64,000 nt of DNA from Propionibacteriaceae bacterium (GTDB lineage: Bacteria > Actinomycetota > Actinomycetes > Propionibacteriales > Propionibacteriaceae): contig JADKFR010000007.1 of NCBI GenBank assembly GCA_016717345.1, positions 89,852 to 153,851 of the forward strand. Direction: 5' to 3'. Shown one piece after another: positions 54,012 through 62,538 of this stretch (positions are counted from its first letter, which is position 1; each line of letters opens with the position of its first letter). The notes under the pieces are model-generated. The model had not been told where the DNA came from and did not search any database. It saw nothing but the letters and a program-made list of their open reading frames with translations. Made by a program: the position numbers and the translations under genes.

Positions 54012-54134
54012 CCGGGAATTCGGCCGAACCCGCGCGAGCCTGCGCAACTCCCCGTGCCGACGCTGCCACCTCCCCGGGCGGAGGGCACAGACCAAGGGGG
54101 CCGCGGTTACCCGCGACCCCACTGGGTGTGTTGG

Positions 54135-54581
54135 TCAGGTGTGGTCGCGATCGCGGTCGCGGTCGTGGTGATTCCACTTGCGATCGAGAACGATCGTCCG
54201 CTTGCAGGTCTCGCCGTAGCTGGACTTGACGTAGATGGTCACCCGGTCTTCATCGTCGCCGCGGATCGTCTTGACGAACTTCACGTTGTTGTGAGAGTTC
54301 GAACGCTGGCTCCACTTGCTCACCAGATCCCCGTTGCGGTAGATGCGGATGGTCCAGGTACGGTCTCCCCGACTGTTCTTGCCGTTGATGTAGAACGTCG
54401 TCTTGAGCCGGTCAGGATGATCCTTTTCCCGGACGGTCATGGTGTAATCGGCGCCCTTGCTGCATTCACCGCTGCGCGACGCGTAGTCGCTGTCGGCGTT
54501 CGCAATACTCGCCGGGCCCGCGAAACCGGCCCCGGTGCCGAGTAGAAGGGCGGCTGCGACGGACGCTATTGCCCTCTTCAT
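54135..54581 (-). CDS. Small secreted protein with His/Asp-rich tail
   Basis: A 148-residue protein with a clear signal peptide (MKRAIASVAAALLLGTGAGF, cleavage near ANA-DS). The mature part has one Cys pair (GECSKG, GETCKR) and beta-rich sequence (TWTIRIYRNGDLVSKWSQ), ending in a charged KWNHHDRDRDRDHT tail that could bind metal. GAGGGAGGAAG precedes the ATG. I do not recognise the family. It lies 123 bp upstream of the sensor kinase on the same strand. Confidence 0.8.
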   Translation of the reverse strand: MKRAIASVAAALLLGTGAGFAGPASIANADSDYASRSGECSKGADYTMTVREKDHPDRLKTTFYINGKNSRGDRTWTIRIYRNGDLVSKWSQRSNSHNNVKFVKTIRGDDEDRVTIYVKSSYGETCKRTIVLDRKWNHHDRDRDRDHT

Positions 54582-54860
54582 TGCTTCCTCCCTCAGGTAG
54601 ATTCCCCTCAATCCAGAATCGCTCACTCCCGGGTGGGTGGCTGGGCTCATGAGAGTCTTCTCATCCGTTCAGCGTCGGAGCGGGGCGACGCCTGAGGGCC
54701 TCCGGGCCCCGACGATCCTGGGAGGGCGTCGGAACGACTCCTTTGGCCTAGCCAACGGCCCTGAGCAAAGGCCAACAATCGCAGACTGCGGCCGAACGAA
54801 CCGACGCACGCGGCGCCCCGGGGCCTCACGTACGCAATTCTGAGGGGCCGGGTCCCACCC
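54582..54860. other. Intergenic region, no gene recognised
   Basis: 279 bp upstream of the secreted-protein gene. It should contain that gene's promoter. A GCCT...AGGC-like stem (CGACGCCTGAGGGCC / GGCCCCGACG) is visible near 54687-54715. No credible coding frame is present. Confidence 0.5.
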
Positions 54861-54891
54861 TCAGCGAGTAGTCATCTGGTCGATACAGACC
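54858..54891 (-). pseudogene. Duplicated 3' end of the LURP-one gene
   Basis: These 34 bases match 55905-55938 at 32 positions and encode the same C-terminus CIDQMTTR plus stop. Nothing upstream in frame resembles the rest of the LURP-one protein, so this is a detached copy of the gene end, separated from the parent by about 1 kb that includes the tandem arrays. Confidence 0.75.
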
Positions 54892-54996
54892 TTGCCGTCG
54901 GACACCTCGACGGTGAACTCGCGATCGCGACCGTCTGGACGATCCAGCGCCCCGGCCCCCACTTTGCGCCCCACCCGCGCCCACCCTGCGCCCCGG

Positions 54997-55126
54997 CCTC
55001 TCCACTTTGCGCCCCTTGGCCTCTCCACCCTGCGCCCCCGCCTCTCCACCCTGCGCCCCCGCCTCTCCACCCTGCGCCCCCGCCTCTCCACCCTGCGCCC
55101 CCGCCTCTCCACCCTGCGCCCCTTGG
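54997..55126. repeat. Tandem array A, ~21-bp units
   Basis: Four identical 21-bp units (CCTCTCCACCCTGCGCCCCCG) at 55020-55103, flanked by 23-bp variants at 54997 and 55104 ending CCTTGG. Degenerate copies extend left to about 54955. The variant CCACTTTGCGCC links it to array B in inverse orientation. Confidence 0.9.
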
Positions 55127-55170
55127 CTGACCCTGCGCCCTCTATAGAAGGCGCAGAGCCGCCTACGGGG

Positions 55171-55280
55171 CGCAAAGTCGGGCGCGGAGGCGCAAAGTCG
55201 GGCGCGGAGGCGCAAAGTCGGGCGCGGAGGCGCAAAGTCGGGCGCGGAGGCGCAAAGTCGGGCGCGGAGGCGCAAAGTCA
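55171..55280. repeat. Tandem array B, 20-bp units
   Basis: Five perfect copies of CGCAAAGTCGGGCGCGGAGG (55171-55270) and a partial sixth. Its GGCGCAAAGT core is the reverse complement of ACTTTGCGCC in and before array A, so the two arrays form the arms of a large imperfect inverted repeat around 55140-55170 (contains TCTATAGA). Confidence 0.9.
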
Positions 55281-55340
55281 CCGATAGGGCGCAGTCATGG
55301 GGGCCCCTGGTCGAGGTCCTGTGGCAGCGCAGCGACTGAG

Positions 55341-55853
55341 ACCGCGAACCCGATCAACCCGCCGCAGGACCTGTCCGGCATCGTCGGCTACCGATTCCTG
55401 TACACCTACGCCAACGGCTGGATCTACGAGCTGTACGTCAAGAACGCCACCACCATCGACTACCGGATCCACACCGGCCACGTCGGCGGACGCTGGGTTC
55501 GCGACCAGCAGGTGGACCTCGTCCAACTCTGCGACGACGTGTTCAAGATCTCCTGGACCGAGCCCACCGGCACCAGCGTCGTCGTGAATGTCCTGCCCGG
55601 GCTGCGACGCCTCCACGGCACCATCTTCTTCCCGGCCTGGATCGCCCAGGACGGCTCCAAGACCGTCGTGTACCAGAACGATCACCTCGACCAGATGCGC
55701 GCCTACCGCGACGCCGGCCCCACATATCCGATCACGGTCGTCCCGGAGTTCGCCGCCATCCACCTCATCGAGTGCCTGGGACAGAACAACGAGGACGTGA
55801 TTGCGACCGGCCCGGAGAACCTCCCCAGTGACTACCTCACGCAGCACAACTGA
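55341..55853 (+). pseudogene. Phenolic acid decarboxylase, start codon lost
   Basis: The frame encodes a complete phenolic acid decarboxylase body: GIVGYRFLYTYANGWIYELY, DYRIHTGHVGGRWVRDQQ, KISWTEPTGTSV, LHGTIFFPAWI, YQNDHLDQMR and GQNNEDVIATGP. The active-site Tyr pair (YTY), Arg (DYRIH) and Glu (WTEPTG) are conserved. No ATG, GTG or TTG exists in frame before the core. A GTG at 55321 (or ATG at 55297) is in the adjacent frame, and one extra base near 55336 would restore a natural start. Array B ends 60 bp upstream, where a promoter is expected. An intact internal GTG at 55512 would remove half the active site. Confidence 0.8.
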
Positions 55854-55907
55854 CCGGGTCCAGTGCAGCGGCGTCCACGTTGCTACCTGTGGCGGCTGAG
55901 GGGCCCC

Positions 55908-56456
55908 TCAGCGAGTTGTCATCTGGTCGATGCAGACCGCGATCGCGAGCATCAGCACGGCATTCTGGCCGGGGGCCACTTCGACGCCGTAACTGTCGCG
56001 GATGCGGAACCATTTGCGTGACACCTCGGCGACCTTGGTGCCGCCGGCCTCGATGGTGTACTCGTGATCGAGGATGTTGCCCTGGGCAGTCAACTGCCCC
56101 CCACCGGCGAGGGTGACGGTGAACCGGTCCCGCAGCGGCGTGATCATGGCTTTCGCGACGGTGGCGACGGTGGCGCCCGCGGCGTCCTCGATCTCCATCA
56201 CCTCACGGACGCGGATCGGCCGATCCTGGATGCGCAGGAGCGCGGAGCCGCTGGGATCCTGGATGATCAGGGTCTTGCGAAGCCGGAGCGCCTTGCCGTC
56301 CACTTTGAAGGCGCGCTGGCCGGATTCGTTCTGGATCCAGAAGTCGTCTCCGATCGACAGCAACTTCTCGCGCATCTGGTAGCGCTCGGCATCACCTCGT
56401 AGGCCGAAAGTTGCGCGCTCCTCGCGCCGTTCCTCGCGTCGTCCACGTCCTAGCAC
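55908..56456 (-). CDS. LURP-one-related (scramblase-like) protein
   Basis: A 182-residue protein with the LURP-one/scramblase beta-barrel pattern: YQMREKLLSIGDDFWIQNES, RAFKVDGKALRLRKTLIIQD, VMEIEDAAG and a C-terminal hydrophobic helix (NAVLMLAIAVCIDQMTTR). The start is GTG 56456 after GAGGAGAG, with an Arg/Glu-rich lead. Function in bacteria is unknown. Its last 34 bases are duplicated at 54858. Confidence 0.85.
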   Translation of the reverse strand: MLGRGRREERREERATFGLRGDAERYQMREKLLSIGDDFWIQNESGQRAFKVDGKALRLRKTLIIQDPSGSALLRIQDRPIRVREVMEIEDAAGATVATVAKAMITPLRDRFTVTLAGGGQLTAQGNILDHEYTIEAGGTKVAEVSRKWFRIRDSYGVEVAPGQNAVLMLAIAVCIDQMTTR

Positions 56457-56786
56457 TGTTCTCTCCTCAGATCTGGGCGCCCGCAGCGCTCAACCGAAGC
56501 GCCGGCGAAGGAGCGCGGCCCTGCGGTGGTCGGCCCAAGCGTCGACCAAGGCTCCATGATGGCGACGTCCGGGCGTCGGCGGATCACCCCGCCAGGGTGA
56601 TTGATGACCCCCGCTGGGCCCGCGCCGACCGCACCGGGGACCAGGTTGCACCCGGGCGACGCTGGGGTTGGCCAGTTCGAGACCGGTGCGTGTAGTGAGG
56701 TCGCGCGGTCGGACGTGGTGATGCGGACGCCGGTGGAGGTCGCGGTCTATCGTCGGACCGGGATCCCGTCATTGGAGGAGGCGTTC
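56457..56786. promoter_or_regulatory. 330-bp divergent intergenic region with inverted repeat
   Basis: It separates the LURP-one gene (minus) from the DUF2339 gene (plus) and should hold both promoters. An inverted repeat ATCACCC-CGCCA-GGGTGAT occupies 56583-56601 and may be an operator. No coding sequence is convincing; an in-frame extension of the DUF2339 gene through here lacks family-like sequence. Confidence 0.55.
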
Positions 56787-59027
56787 ATGGAGACCGAGAA
56801 GATGTCGACCCCGGTGACGCAGCGGCTGTTGGCCGAGCGGGACGACCTGAATCGCCGGCTGGTCGCGGTCAATGCCCAACTCGAGGAATTGGCCGCTGCC
56901 GAGCGCGACGACTTGCGTCACCGGTTGTCGGCCTTGGAATCCAGGGTGCAGCTGCTGGCCGCAGCCATCGGGCCTGCGCCTGCGCCTGCCCTGGCACAGC
57001 AGCCACCTGTCGACGGTCCGATCCCGGCGGCCGAGCCGGAAGCGGTCCCGGTCCCGGTCCATCCTGATCAAGAGCGGCCGCCAGTTCCGCTGGCCCCTCC
57101 CCCAGCGGCGGCCCCGGCGCCGTCCCGTCCGCCTCTTGTCGCTGAGTGTGTCTCGATGGGTGACCTTGCCCTCCAGTCCTCCTCAGCAGCGGACGCGAAG
57201 TTCCTGGGATGGGTCCCCGCGGGCACACGGCTGTTCCTCACCGGCGCGGCTGCGGGTGGCCGCAGCGAAATCGCGTACTACGACGGGACTGCCTGGGTCG
57301 AGTCCGGGGGCCTGGCGAGGGTGCCGCGGTCACCCGGGCCCACCCCGGTGTCTGCACGGCAGGCGGCGTCCGCCCCCTCCCAGCCCCCTGCCCCGACCTC
57401 AAGGCCGGCGAGAGCGCCGGTGTGGGCCCGGCCCGGTTTCGTGCCCAGGCTGTTGGCTCTGGCCGGGGCCGCTGTGACGTTGACCGGCATCGCGCTCCTG
57501 CTGGTGTTGGCTGCCCAGTACGGGTTCTTCGGGCCTGAGGCGCGGACGGCGTCCGCCGCCGGACTGGCCATCGTGTTGATCGGGTTGGCGTTCATCGTTC
57601 GCCGGCGCGACCCTCGTAACGTCGGAGCGCCGATCCTGGCCGCCACCGGTGTGGCGGCCGCCTTCCTCAGCGTCGTCGCGGCCACCGTCAGCTACGGCTG
57701 GCTGCCCCCGATCCTGGGCATTCTTCTCACGGCGGCGATCGGTGTGGGCGGGCTCGTGCTGGCCCGCCTGTGGGCCAATCAGTGGGTTGGCCTGATGTGC
57801 GTCCTCGGCAGCCTGGTTCTCACCCCGTTCATCGGCGCCACGGACCCGGTCGTCACCGCCGCCTTCATGGTCGCGCTGACAGCGGTCACGCTGGGGGTCG
57901 AACGCGGCACAGACTGGCGGCTGTTCCCCTTCGCACGCGTGCTGCCCACCTCACTCACGCTCCTCGCGCTCTCGCTGGGAGCTTCCCCGGTGCCCTCGGG
58001 ACAGGTCGCGTTCCTGATCGGGCTGACCGTCGCCTTGGCACTCCTTGGCCTCGGCTCGGCACTGGCCGCCCCCGCCGAGCCCCCGATCGGCCAGGCCATC
58101 GCCGCGGGCCTGATGATCCCGATGGCACTCCCCGCCGCCCTGGCGCCGAACCTCCTGAGCCACCCCGTGACGGCGGCGAGCGTGCTGGCAACCATGGCCG
58201 TCGTCTTCGGCATCCCCGGCTTCCTGCCCGTGGTCCACCAGCGAGTGCGCTGGGCGGCCGTCCCCATCGGGGCGGGGTTCACCCTGATCGCCGCGCTGAC
58301 CGCCACCGAGCAGCGCTACCTCGGCTTCCTGACCCTGGGCCTGGCCGCCGCCTACCTTGCGGTCGCAGCCCAGAGCAGGTCTGCGGTCAATCTCTTCGTC
58401 GGCGCCGTCCTCGCCGCCATCGGCATTGCGGAGTGGCTGCCGCTGCTCGCCCACTTCCTTGATGAGTCCGCCGCAGTCACCGCCGGACCCGAACAGATCG
58501 CCCAATCCCTGGTCGGGATCACGGTCGTCGTCCTGGCAGGAAGGGCCGCCCGCCGGTGGGTCGGCCTGCTCCGCCCCTGGATGATCTACCTGCGCTGGTC
58601 CCTGGCCACCGCCATGGGCTCGATGGCCCTCGTCCATCTCGGAACGTGGCTCGGCGTCCAGGCCGGTAACCCCTCCGCCGGCTTCCAGACCGGTCAGGCC
58701 ATCGTCACCAGCGCCTGGATGGTGCTCTGCGTCGGGTTCCTCCAACGCGGCCTCACCGCCACCCAGGAGGTCGCCGACGTGTGGCTCCACCTGGCCTTGG
58801 CCCTCGCCGCCCTCGCCGTGGCAAAACTCTTCCTGCTCGACCTCGGCATGCTCGACGCGATCGCCAGGGTCGGCGCCTTCCTCGTCGTCGGACTCCTGCT
58901 GCTGTTCGTGGGAACCCGCTACGCCCGGGCCTGGGAACGCGTCCACGGCGGGAAACCAGCACCCGTAGGCCCAACGCCTCCCGAGGCACCCAGGCAGCCC
59001 CCGCCACCCGGACCCGCCTCCACCTGA
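56787..59027 (+). CDS. DUF2339 family polytopic membrane protein
   Basis: A 746-residue protein. It starts with a coiled coil (LLAERDDLNRRLVAVNAQLE, about residues 10-60), a Pro/Ala-rich linker, a small SH3-like module (about 135-185, KFLGWVPAGTRLFLTG ... YYDGTAWVESGG), a second Pro-rich linker and then about 18 hydrophobic helices. It ends in a Pro-rich tail. ATG 56787 is set by an excellent GGAGGAGG ribosome binding site; longer in-frame starts lack one. Function of DUF2339 proteins is unknown. Confidence 0.87.
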   Translation: METEKMSTPVTQRLLAERDDLNRRLVAVNAQLEELAAAERDDLRHRLSALESRVQLLAAAIGPAPAPALAQQPPVDGPIPAAEPEAVPVPVHPDQERPPVPLAPPPAAAPAPSRPPLVAECVSMGDLALQSSSAADAKFLGWVPAGTRLFLTGAAAGGRSEIAYYDGTAWVESGGLARVPRSPGPTPVSARQAASAPSQPPAPTSRPARAPVWARPGFVPRLLALAGAAVTLTGIALLLVLAAQYGFFGPEARTASAAGLAIVLIGLAFIVRRRDPRNVGAPILAATGVAAAFLSVVAATVSYGWLPPILGILLTAAIGVGGLVLARLWANQWVGLMCVLGSLVLTPFIGATDPVVTAAFMVALTAVTLGVERGTDWRLFPFARVLPTSLTLLALSLGASPVPSGQVAFLIGLTVALALLGLGSALAAPAEPPIGQAIAAGLMIPMALPAALAPNLLSHPVTAASVLATMAVVFGIPGFLPVVHQRVRWAAVPIGAGFTLIAALTATEQRYLGFLTLGLAAAYLAVAAQSRSAVNLFVGAVLAAIGIAEWLPLLAHFLDESAAVTAGPEQIAQSLVGITVVVLAGRAARRWVGLLRPWMIYLRWSLATAMGSMALVHLGTWLGVQAGNPSAGFQTGQAIVTSAWMVLCVGFLQRGLTATQEVADVWLHLALALAALAVAKLFLLDLGMLDAIARVGAFLVVGLLLLFVGTRYARAWERVHGGKPAPVGPTPPEAPRQPPPPGPAST

Positions 59028-59104
59028 AGCACCACCGACGATTCCTCGCCCGGCTGGCCCGCCCCACCTCTGAGGAGTTGGGCCTCGGTTAGCCCCGGCT
59101 CGGC

Positions 59105-59539
59105 TCAGCGCCCGGCGTCAGTGCCGAGCACTCCGAGGCGACGCAACAGCAGGCTCGCCACGCTCGTGACCAGAGCGCCCAGCGCGACACCCCAGGCGAT
59201 GTCGGTGACGGCCACGAAGGCGGGGAAGCCGCGCAGCACGGCCAGGGCGGTGAGTCCCCAGGTGCCGTAGGTGAACAGCCCGTACAGGGCCCCGGCGAGC
59301 GCCCGCCGTCCCAGCGGCACGTCCACTGCCAGTGGCTGGATGCCGAAGTGCACGAGCCCCGCGACGTAGCCGAGGTAGAACACCGCCGCCGCCACCGCGT
59401 CGAATGGGTCGGCCAGCAGCGGACCGAGCTGCGCCCGGTAGACGCCGGACGCAACGAGCGCGATCCACACCCCATCAACCAGGGTGAAGGCGACGACGGT
59501 GACGGCGTAGGCGATCAGCCAGCGGCGGGCGGTGCTCAT
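59105..59539 (-). CDS. DUF2177 family membrane protein
   Basis: A 144-residue protein with four helices: WLIAYAVTVVAFTLVDGVWI, AVFYLGYVAGLVHFGIQPLA, FTYGTWGLTALAVLRGFP and VTDIAWGVALGALVT. These match the DUF2177 pattern. It overlaps the acyl-CoA synthetase stop by 4 bp (ATGA) and is translated after it. Function unknown; a link to lipid metabolism is suggested only by the operon. Confidence 0.85.
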   Translation of the reverse strand: MSTARRWLIAYAVTVVAFTLVDGVWIALVASGVYRAQLGPLLADPFDAVAAAVFYLGYVAGLVHFGIQPLAVDVPLGRRALAGALYGLFTYGTWGLTALAVLRGFPAFVAVTDIAWGVALGALVTSVASLLLRRLGVLGTDAGR

Positions 59540-61452
59540 GGGCGGTTCCTCGGGTCGTAGAGGCTCTCGACGACATCATGCACGCGCGCCATGAGCGCCG
59601 CGCGCTTCAGCTTGAGGGTGGGCGTGACCATGCCGCCCTTCTCGGTCAGGTCAGCGAGCAGCACGGAGAAGCGCCGCACCTGCTCGGATCGGGCGAGCTG
59701 GGCGTTGGCCGCGTGGACCGACCGTCCGACGGCAGCCAGCAGGTGCGTATCGTCGACCTGCACCAGGCCCCCGTCCACCGGTGCACTGAGCCGCACGAAC
59801 GACGAAAGTCCCTCGCGCTCGGCCCAGGCGTTGACCGATTCGGGGTCGAGCAGGATCAGCCCGCCGAGGTACGGCTTGCCCTCGCCGATGAGCACAGCGT
59901 GGGCCACCAGCGGGTTCTGCTCGACCGAGCCCTCCCACGCCGCTGGCGAGACCGTCTTCCCACCGGAGGTGACGATCACGTCCTTGCAGCGCCCGCGCAG
60001 CGTGAGACGTCCGGCGGCGTCGAGCTCGCCCAGGTCGCCGGTGCGGAAGAAGCCTTCGGAGAACGACTCCGTGTCCTCCTCGGCGTTGCGGTAGCCGGCG
60101 AACACACCCACCCCGCGGGCGAGCACCTCGCCGTCGGGGGAGATGCGGACGGTGGTGCCCGGCATCGGCACGCCGACCGTCCCCGCGCGCACCGACCCGG
60201 GCAGGTTCCCGGTGAGCGGCGCGGTGGTCTCGGTCAGCCCATAGCCTTCAATCACGGGGACCCCGATGCCGTGGAAGAAGCGGCACAGGTCGGCGTCGAG
60301 TGCCGCGGCGCCGGAGAGGATGTAGTCGATCCGGCCGCCCAGGAGGGCGCGCAGCCGGGCGAAGAACAGCCGGTCGAACACGCGCTTGCGCACGGCGAGC
60401 CACGGGGACGGACGCGCCGCCGGGTCGTCCTGCAGGCGCTCCGCGAACCGTCCCCACGACACCGCGGTGGCCTGCGCTGCCGCCCACACCGGGCCGAGGC
60501 GCTTGCGGGCAGCGGCGGCAGCGGCCGCCGCCTGGACCTTCTGCAGCACCCGGGGCACGACCACCAGGAACGTGGGACGCAGCACCGCCAGCGCCGGCAC
60601 AACCTCGCGCGGCTCGCTGAGGTGGGCGATCCGCATTCCGGAGGCCAGACAGATCAGCTGGAGGCCGCGCGCCAGCACGTGGGCCAGCGGCAGGAAGATG
60701 ATCGTGTTGCCGTCGGGCTTGACCACTTCCGTGTAGGCGGCGGCGATGTTGCGCGCCTGCAACACGAAGTTGCCGTGAGTGATCAGGGCGCCCCGGGGGG
60801 AGGCTGTGGTGCCTGAGGTGTAGACGATCGTGGCGACCGCGTCGAGGCCCGCCTGCGTGCGGCGCTCCTCCAGGTCCTGCGCGGCGCATGCGTCGGCGCG
60901 TCCCTCCAGGTCGTCGAAGTCGTGGCCGGGGTCGGCGTCCATCGTCCACACGCCCAGGGCGTCGTGAGCGTTCGCGGCCAACGCGTCCCGAAGCAGCGTG
61001 GCCTGCGCCGTCGAGCCGGCCAGCCCGAGCCGGACATCGGCGTCGGCGACGATGGTCTCCACCTGGACGGCGGCGGCCGTGTCGTAGACCGGCACCACCA
61101 CGGCGCCGGCGAACCAGCAAGCCATCTCTGCGACCGCCCACTCGTAGCGGGTGGCAGCCATGATCGCGACCGCGTCGCCGGGCTCAACGCCGACCGCGAC
61201 CAGCCCGCGTCCCAACCGGCGCACCCGGGCGACGAACTCGGCGGTGGTCACGGGCCGCCACGGCCCGGTCACCGGCGTCCCGGGGTCGCGAACCTCGAAG
61301 GCGACGTGGTCGGGTGCCTCGGCGAGCCTGCCGAGCAGCAGGTCGGTGACGTTGCGGCAGGCTCCGGCATCGGCCAGCAGCGGCGTGCCCACCTCGCGCA
61401 GCGGCTCCGGCGCCCCCGTTGGCAGCGGCAGGCGGCGCACCTTCCTCGTCAT
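59536..61452 (-). CDS. Long-chain acyl-CoA synthetase (AMP-binding)
   Basis: A 638-residue adenylate-forming enzyme. AMP-binding motif IVYTSGTTASPRGALITHGN, then VIEGYGLTETTAPLTGN, FRTGDLGELDAAGRLTLRGR and KDVIVTSGGKTVSPAAWEGS; the C-terminal Lys region ends GGMVTPTLKLKRAALM. The FACL-type linker is present. It activates fatty acids with ATP and CoA, for degradation or for lipid synthesis. ATG 61452 has GAGGAGTC upstream; divergent from the DUF1295 gene. Confidence 0.93.
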   Translation of the reverse strand: MTRKVRRLPLPTGAPEPLREVGTPLLADAGACRNVTDLLLGRLAEAPDHVAFEVRDPGTPVTGPWRPVTTAEFVARVRRLGRGLVAVGVEPGDAVAIMAATRYEWAVAEMACWFAGAVVVPVYDTAAAVQVETIVADADVRLGLAGSTAQATLLRDALAANAHDALGVWTMDADPGHDFDDLEGRADACAAQDLEERRTQAGLDAVATIVYTSGTTASPRGALITHGNFVLQARNIAAAYTEVVKPDGNTIIFLPLAHVLARGLQLICLASGMRIAHLSEPREVVPALAVLRPTFLVVVPRVLQKVQAAAAAAAARKRLGPVWAAAQATAVSWGRFAERLQDDPAARPSPWLAVRKRVFDRLFFARLRALLGGRIDYILSGAAALDADLCRFFHGIGVPVIEGYGLTETTAPLTGNLPGSVRAGTVGVPMPGTTVRISPDGEVLARGVGVFAGYRNAEEDTESFSEGFFRTGDLGELDAAGRLTLRGRCKDVIVTSGGKTVSPAAWEGSVEQNPLVAHAVLIGEGKPYLGGLILLDPESVNAWAEREGLSSFVRLSAPVDGGLVQVDDTHLLAAVGRSVHAANAQLARSEQVRRFSVLLADLTEKGGMVTPTLKLKRAALMARVHDVVESLYDPRNRP

Positions 61453-61577
61453 CGCTGACTCCTCCCTCCCCTCACATTTTGGGGTGCATCGGCGGGAATC
61501 GGCCATCCCTCTCCGGTGTTGGTGGGATCGTCGAGAGGAACTGGCCCGTGCGCCGGTCAGGTGAAGGGGAGGGATCG

Positions 61578-62447
61578 ATGACGAAGGCTGAACGCCAGTC
61601 GCTGCTCACCGTGCCGCTGGTGGCACTGTTGGGAGCGGGCCTGGCTGTGGCGGGGAGCCAGGGTGGCGAGATGGTGGGCGGGGTCGGCGTGTACGCCGTG
61701 GCGGTGGGGGTCTCCTTCCTCATCCAGTGGGTGGTCTTCCTGCCGTCCTACCTCGCCCGCACTGAGCGATTCTTCGACCTCACCGGCAGCGCCACCTACC
61801 TCCTGGTCACCCTCGGCGTCCTGGTGCTCTCCGGTCGCTGGGACGCCCGCCGCGTACTGCTGGCCGTCCTGGTACTCGTGTGGGCCGTCCGCCTGGGCAC
61901 CTTCCTCTTCGCTCGGGTCAGCCGCAGCGGCGCCGACGACAGGTTCGACGAGATCAAAGGCTCGTTCCCCCGGTTCCTGGTCGTCTGGACGATCCAAGGG
62001 CTGTGGGTCAGCGTGACCGCCGCGGCGGCGTGGATCGCCATGAGTTCGTCGCGGCAGGTCGGGATCGACGCGTTCGCCGTTGTCGGCTTCATGCTGTGGG
62101 CCGCCGGGTTTGCTGTCGAGGTGGTCGCCGACCAGCAGAAGAGCCGCTTCCGCGCCGACCCGGGCCACCGCGGCCGCTTCATCTCGACCGGGCTGTGGTC
62201 CCGCTCGCGCCACCCCAACTACTTCGGGGAGATCCTGCTGTGGTTCGGTGTCGCGGTGATTGCGCTGCCGGTTCTGGAGGGCTGGCAGTGGGTCGGGTTG
62301 GCCTCGCCGGTGTTCGTCGCGCTGCTCATCCTCCGCGTCAGCGGCGTCCCGCTGCTCGAGGCGAAGGCGGACGCGAAGTGGGGCGGCCAGCCCGACTACG
62401 AGGAATACAAGCGCGCCACCCCGGTGCTGGTGCCACGCCTGCGCTGA
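61578..62447 (+). CDS. DUF1295 (steroid 5-alpha-reductase/ICMT-like) membrane protein
   Basis: A 289-residue protein with about seven helices. The C-terminal RSRHPNYFGEILLWFGVAVI and DYEEYKRATPVLVP are the DUF1295 signature, related to isoprenylcysteine methyltransferases and steroid reductases. ATG 61578 has GGGGAGGG upstream. The reaction is unknown; NAD(P)H-dependent reduction of a lipid is one possibility. Confidence 0.88.
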   Translation: MTKAERQSLLTVPLVALLGAGLAVAGSQGGEMVGGVGVYAVAVGVSFLIQWVVFLPSYLARTERFFDLTGSATYLLVTLGVLVLSGRWDARRVLLAVLVLVWAVRLGTFLFARVSRSGADDRFDEIKGSFPRFLVVWTIQGLWVSVTAAAAWIAMSSSRQVGIDAFAVVGFMLWAAGFAVEVVADQQKSRFRADPGHRGRFISTGLWSRSRHPNYFGEILLWFGVAVIALPVLEGWQWVGLASPVFVALLILRVSGVPLLEAKADAKWGGQPDYEEYKRATPVLVPRLR

Positions 62448-62538
62448 GGACGTTGGACGGCACCGGACGCTCTGGGACGCGCTCCTTAGACTGCTTTCCA
62501 TCACAATCAATGCACACAACGAGGCGGGGAGGGTTCCC

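Noticed and set aside
54955..55280. Possible CRISPR array
   Set aside because: The 20- and 21-bp units are directly adjacent with no unique spacers, and no cas genes are present. They are tandem repeats.
54826..55281. Long repeat-encoded open frames across the arrays on both strands
   Set aside because: They translate only to GGEAGAQ- or RARLCASAPDFAP-type repeats with no start signals and arise from GC-rich repeats lacking stops.
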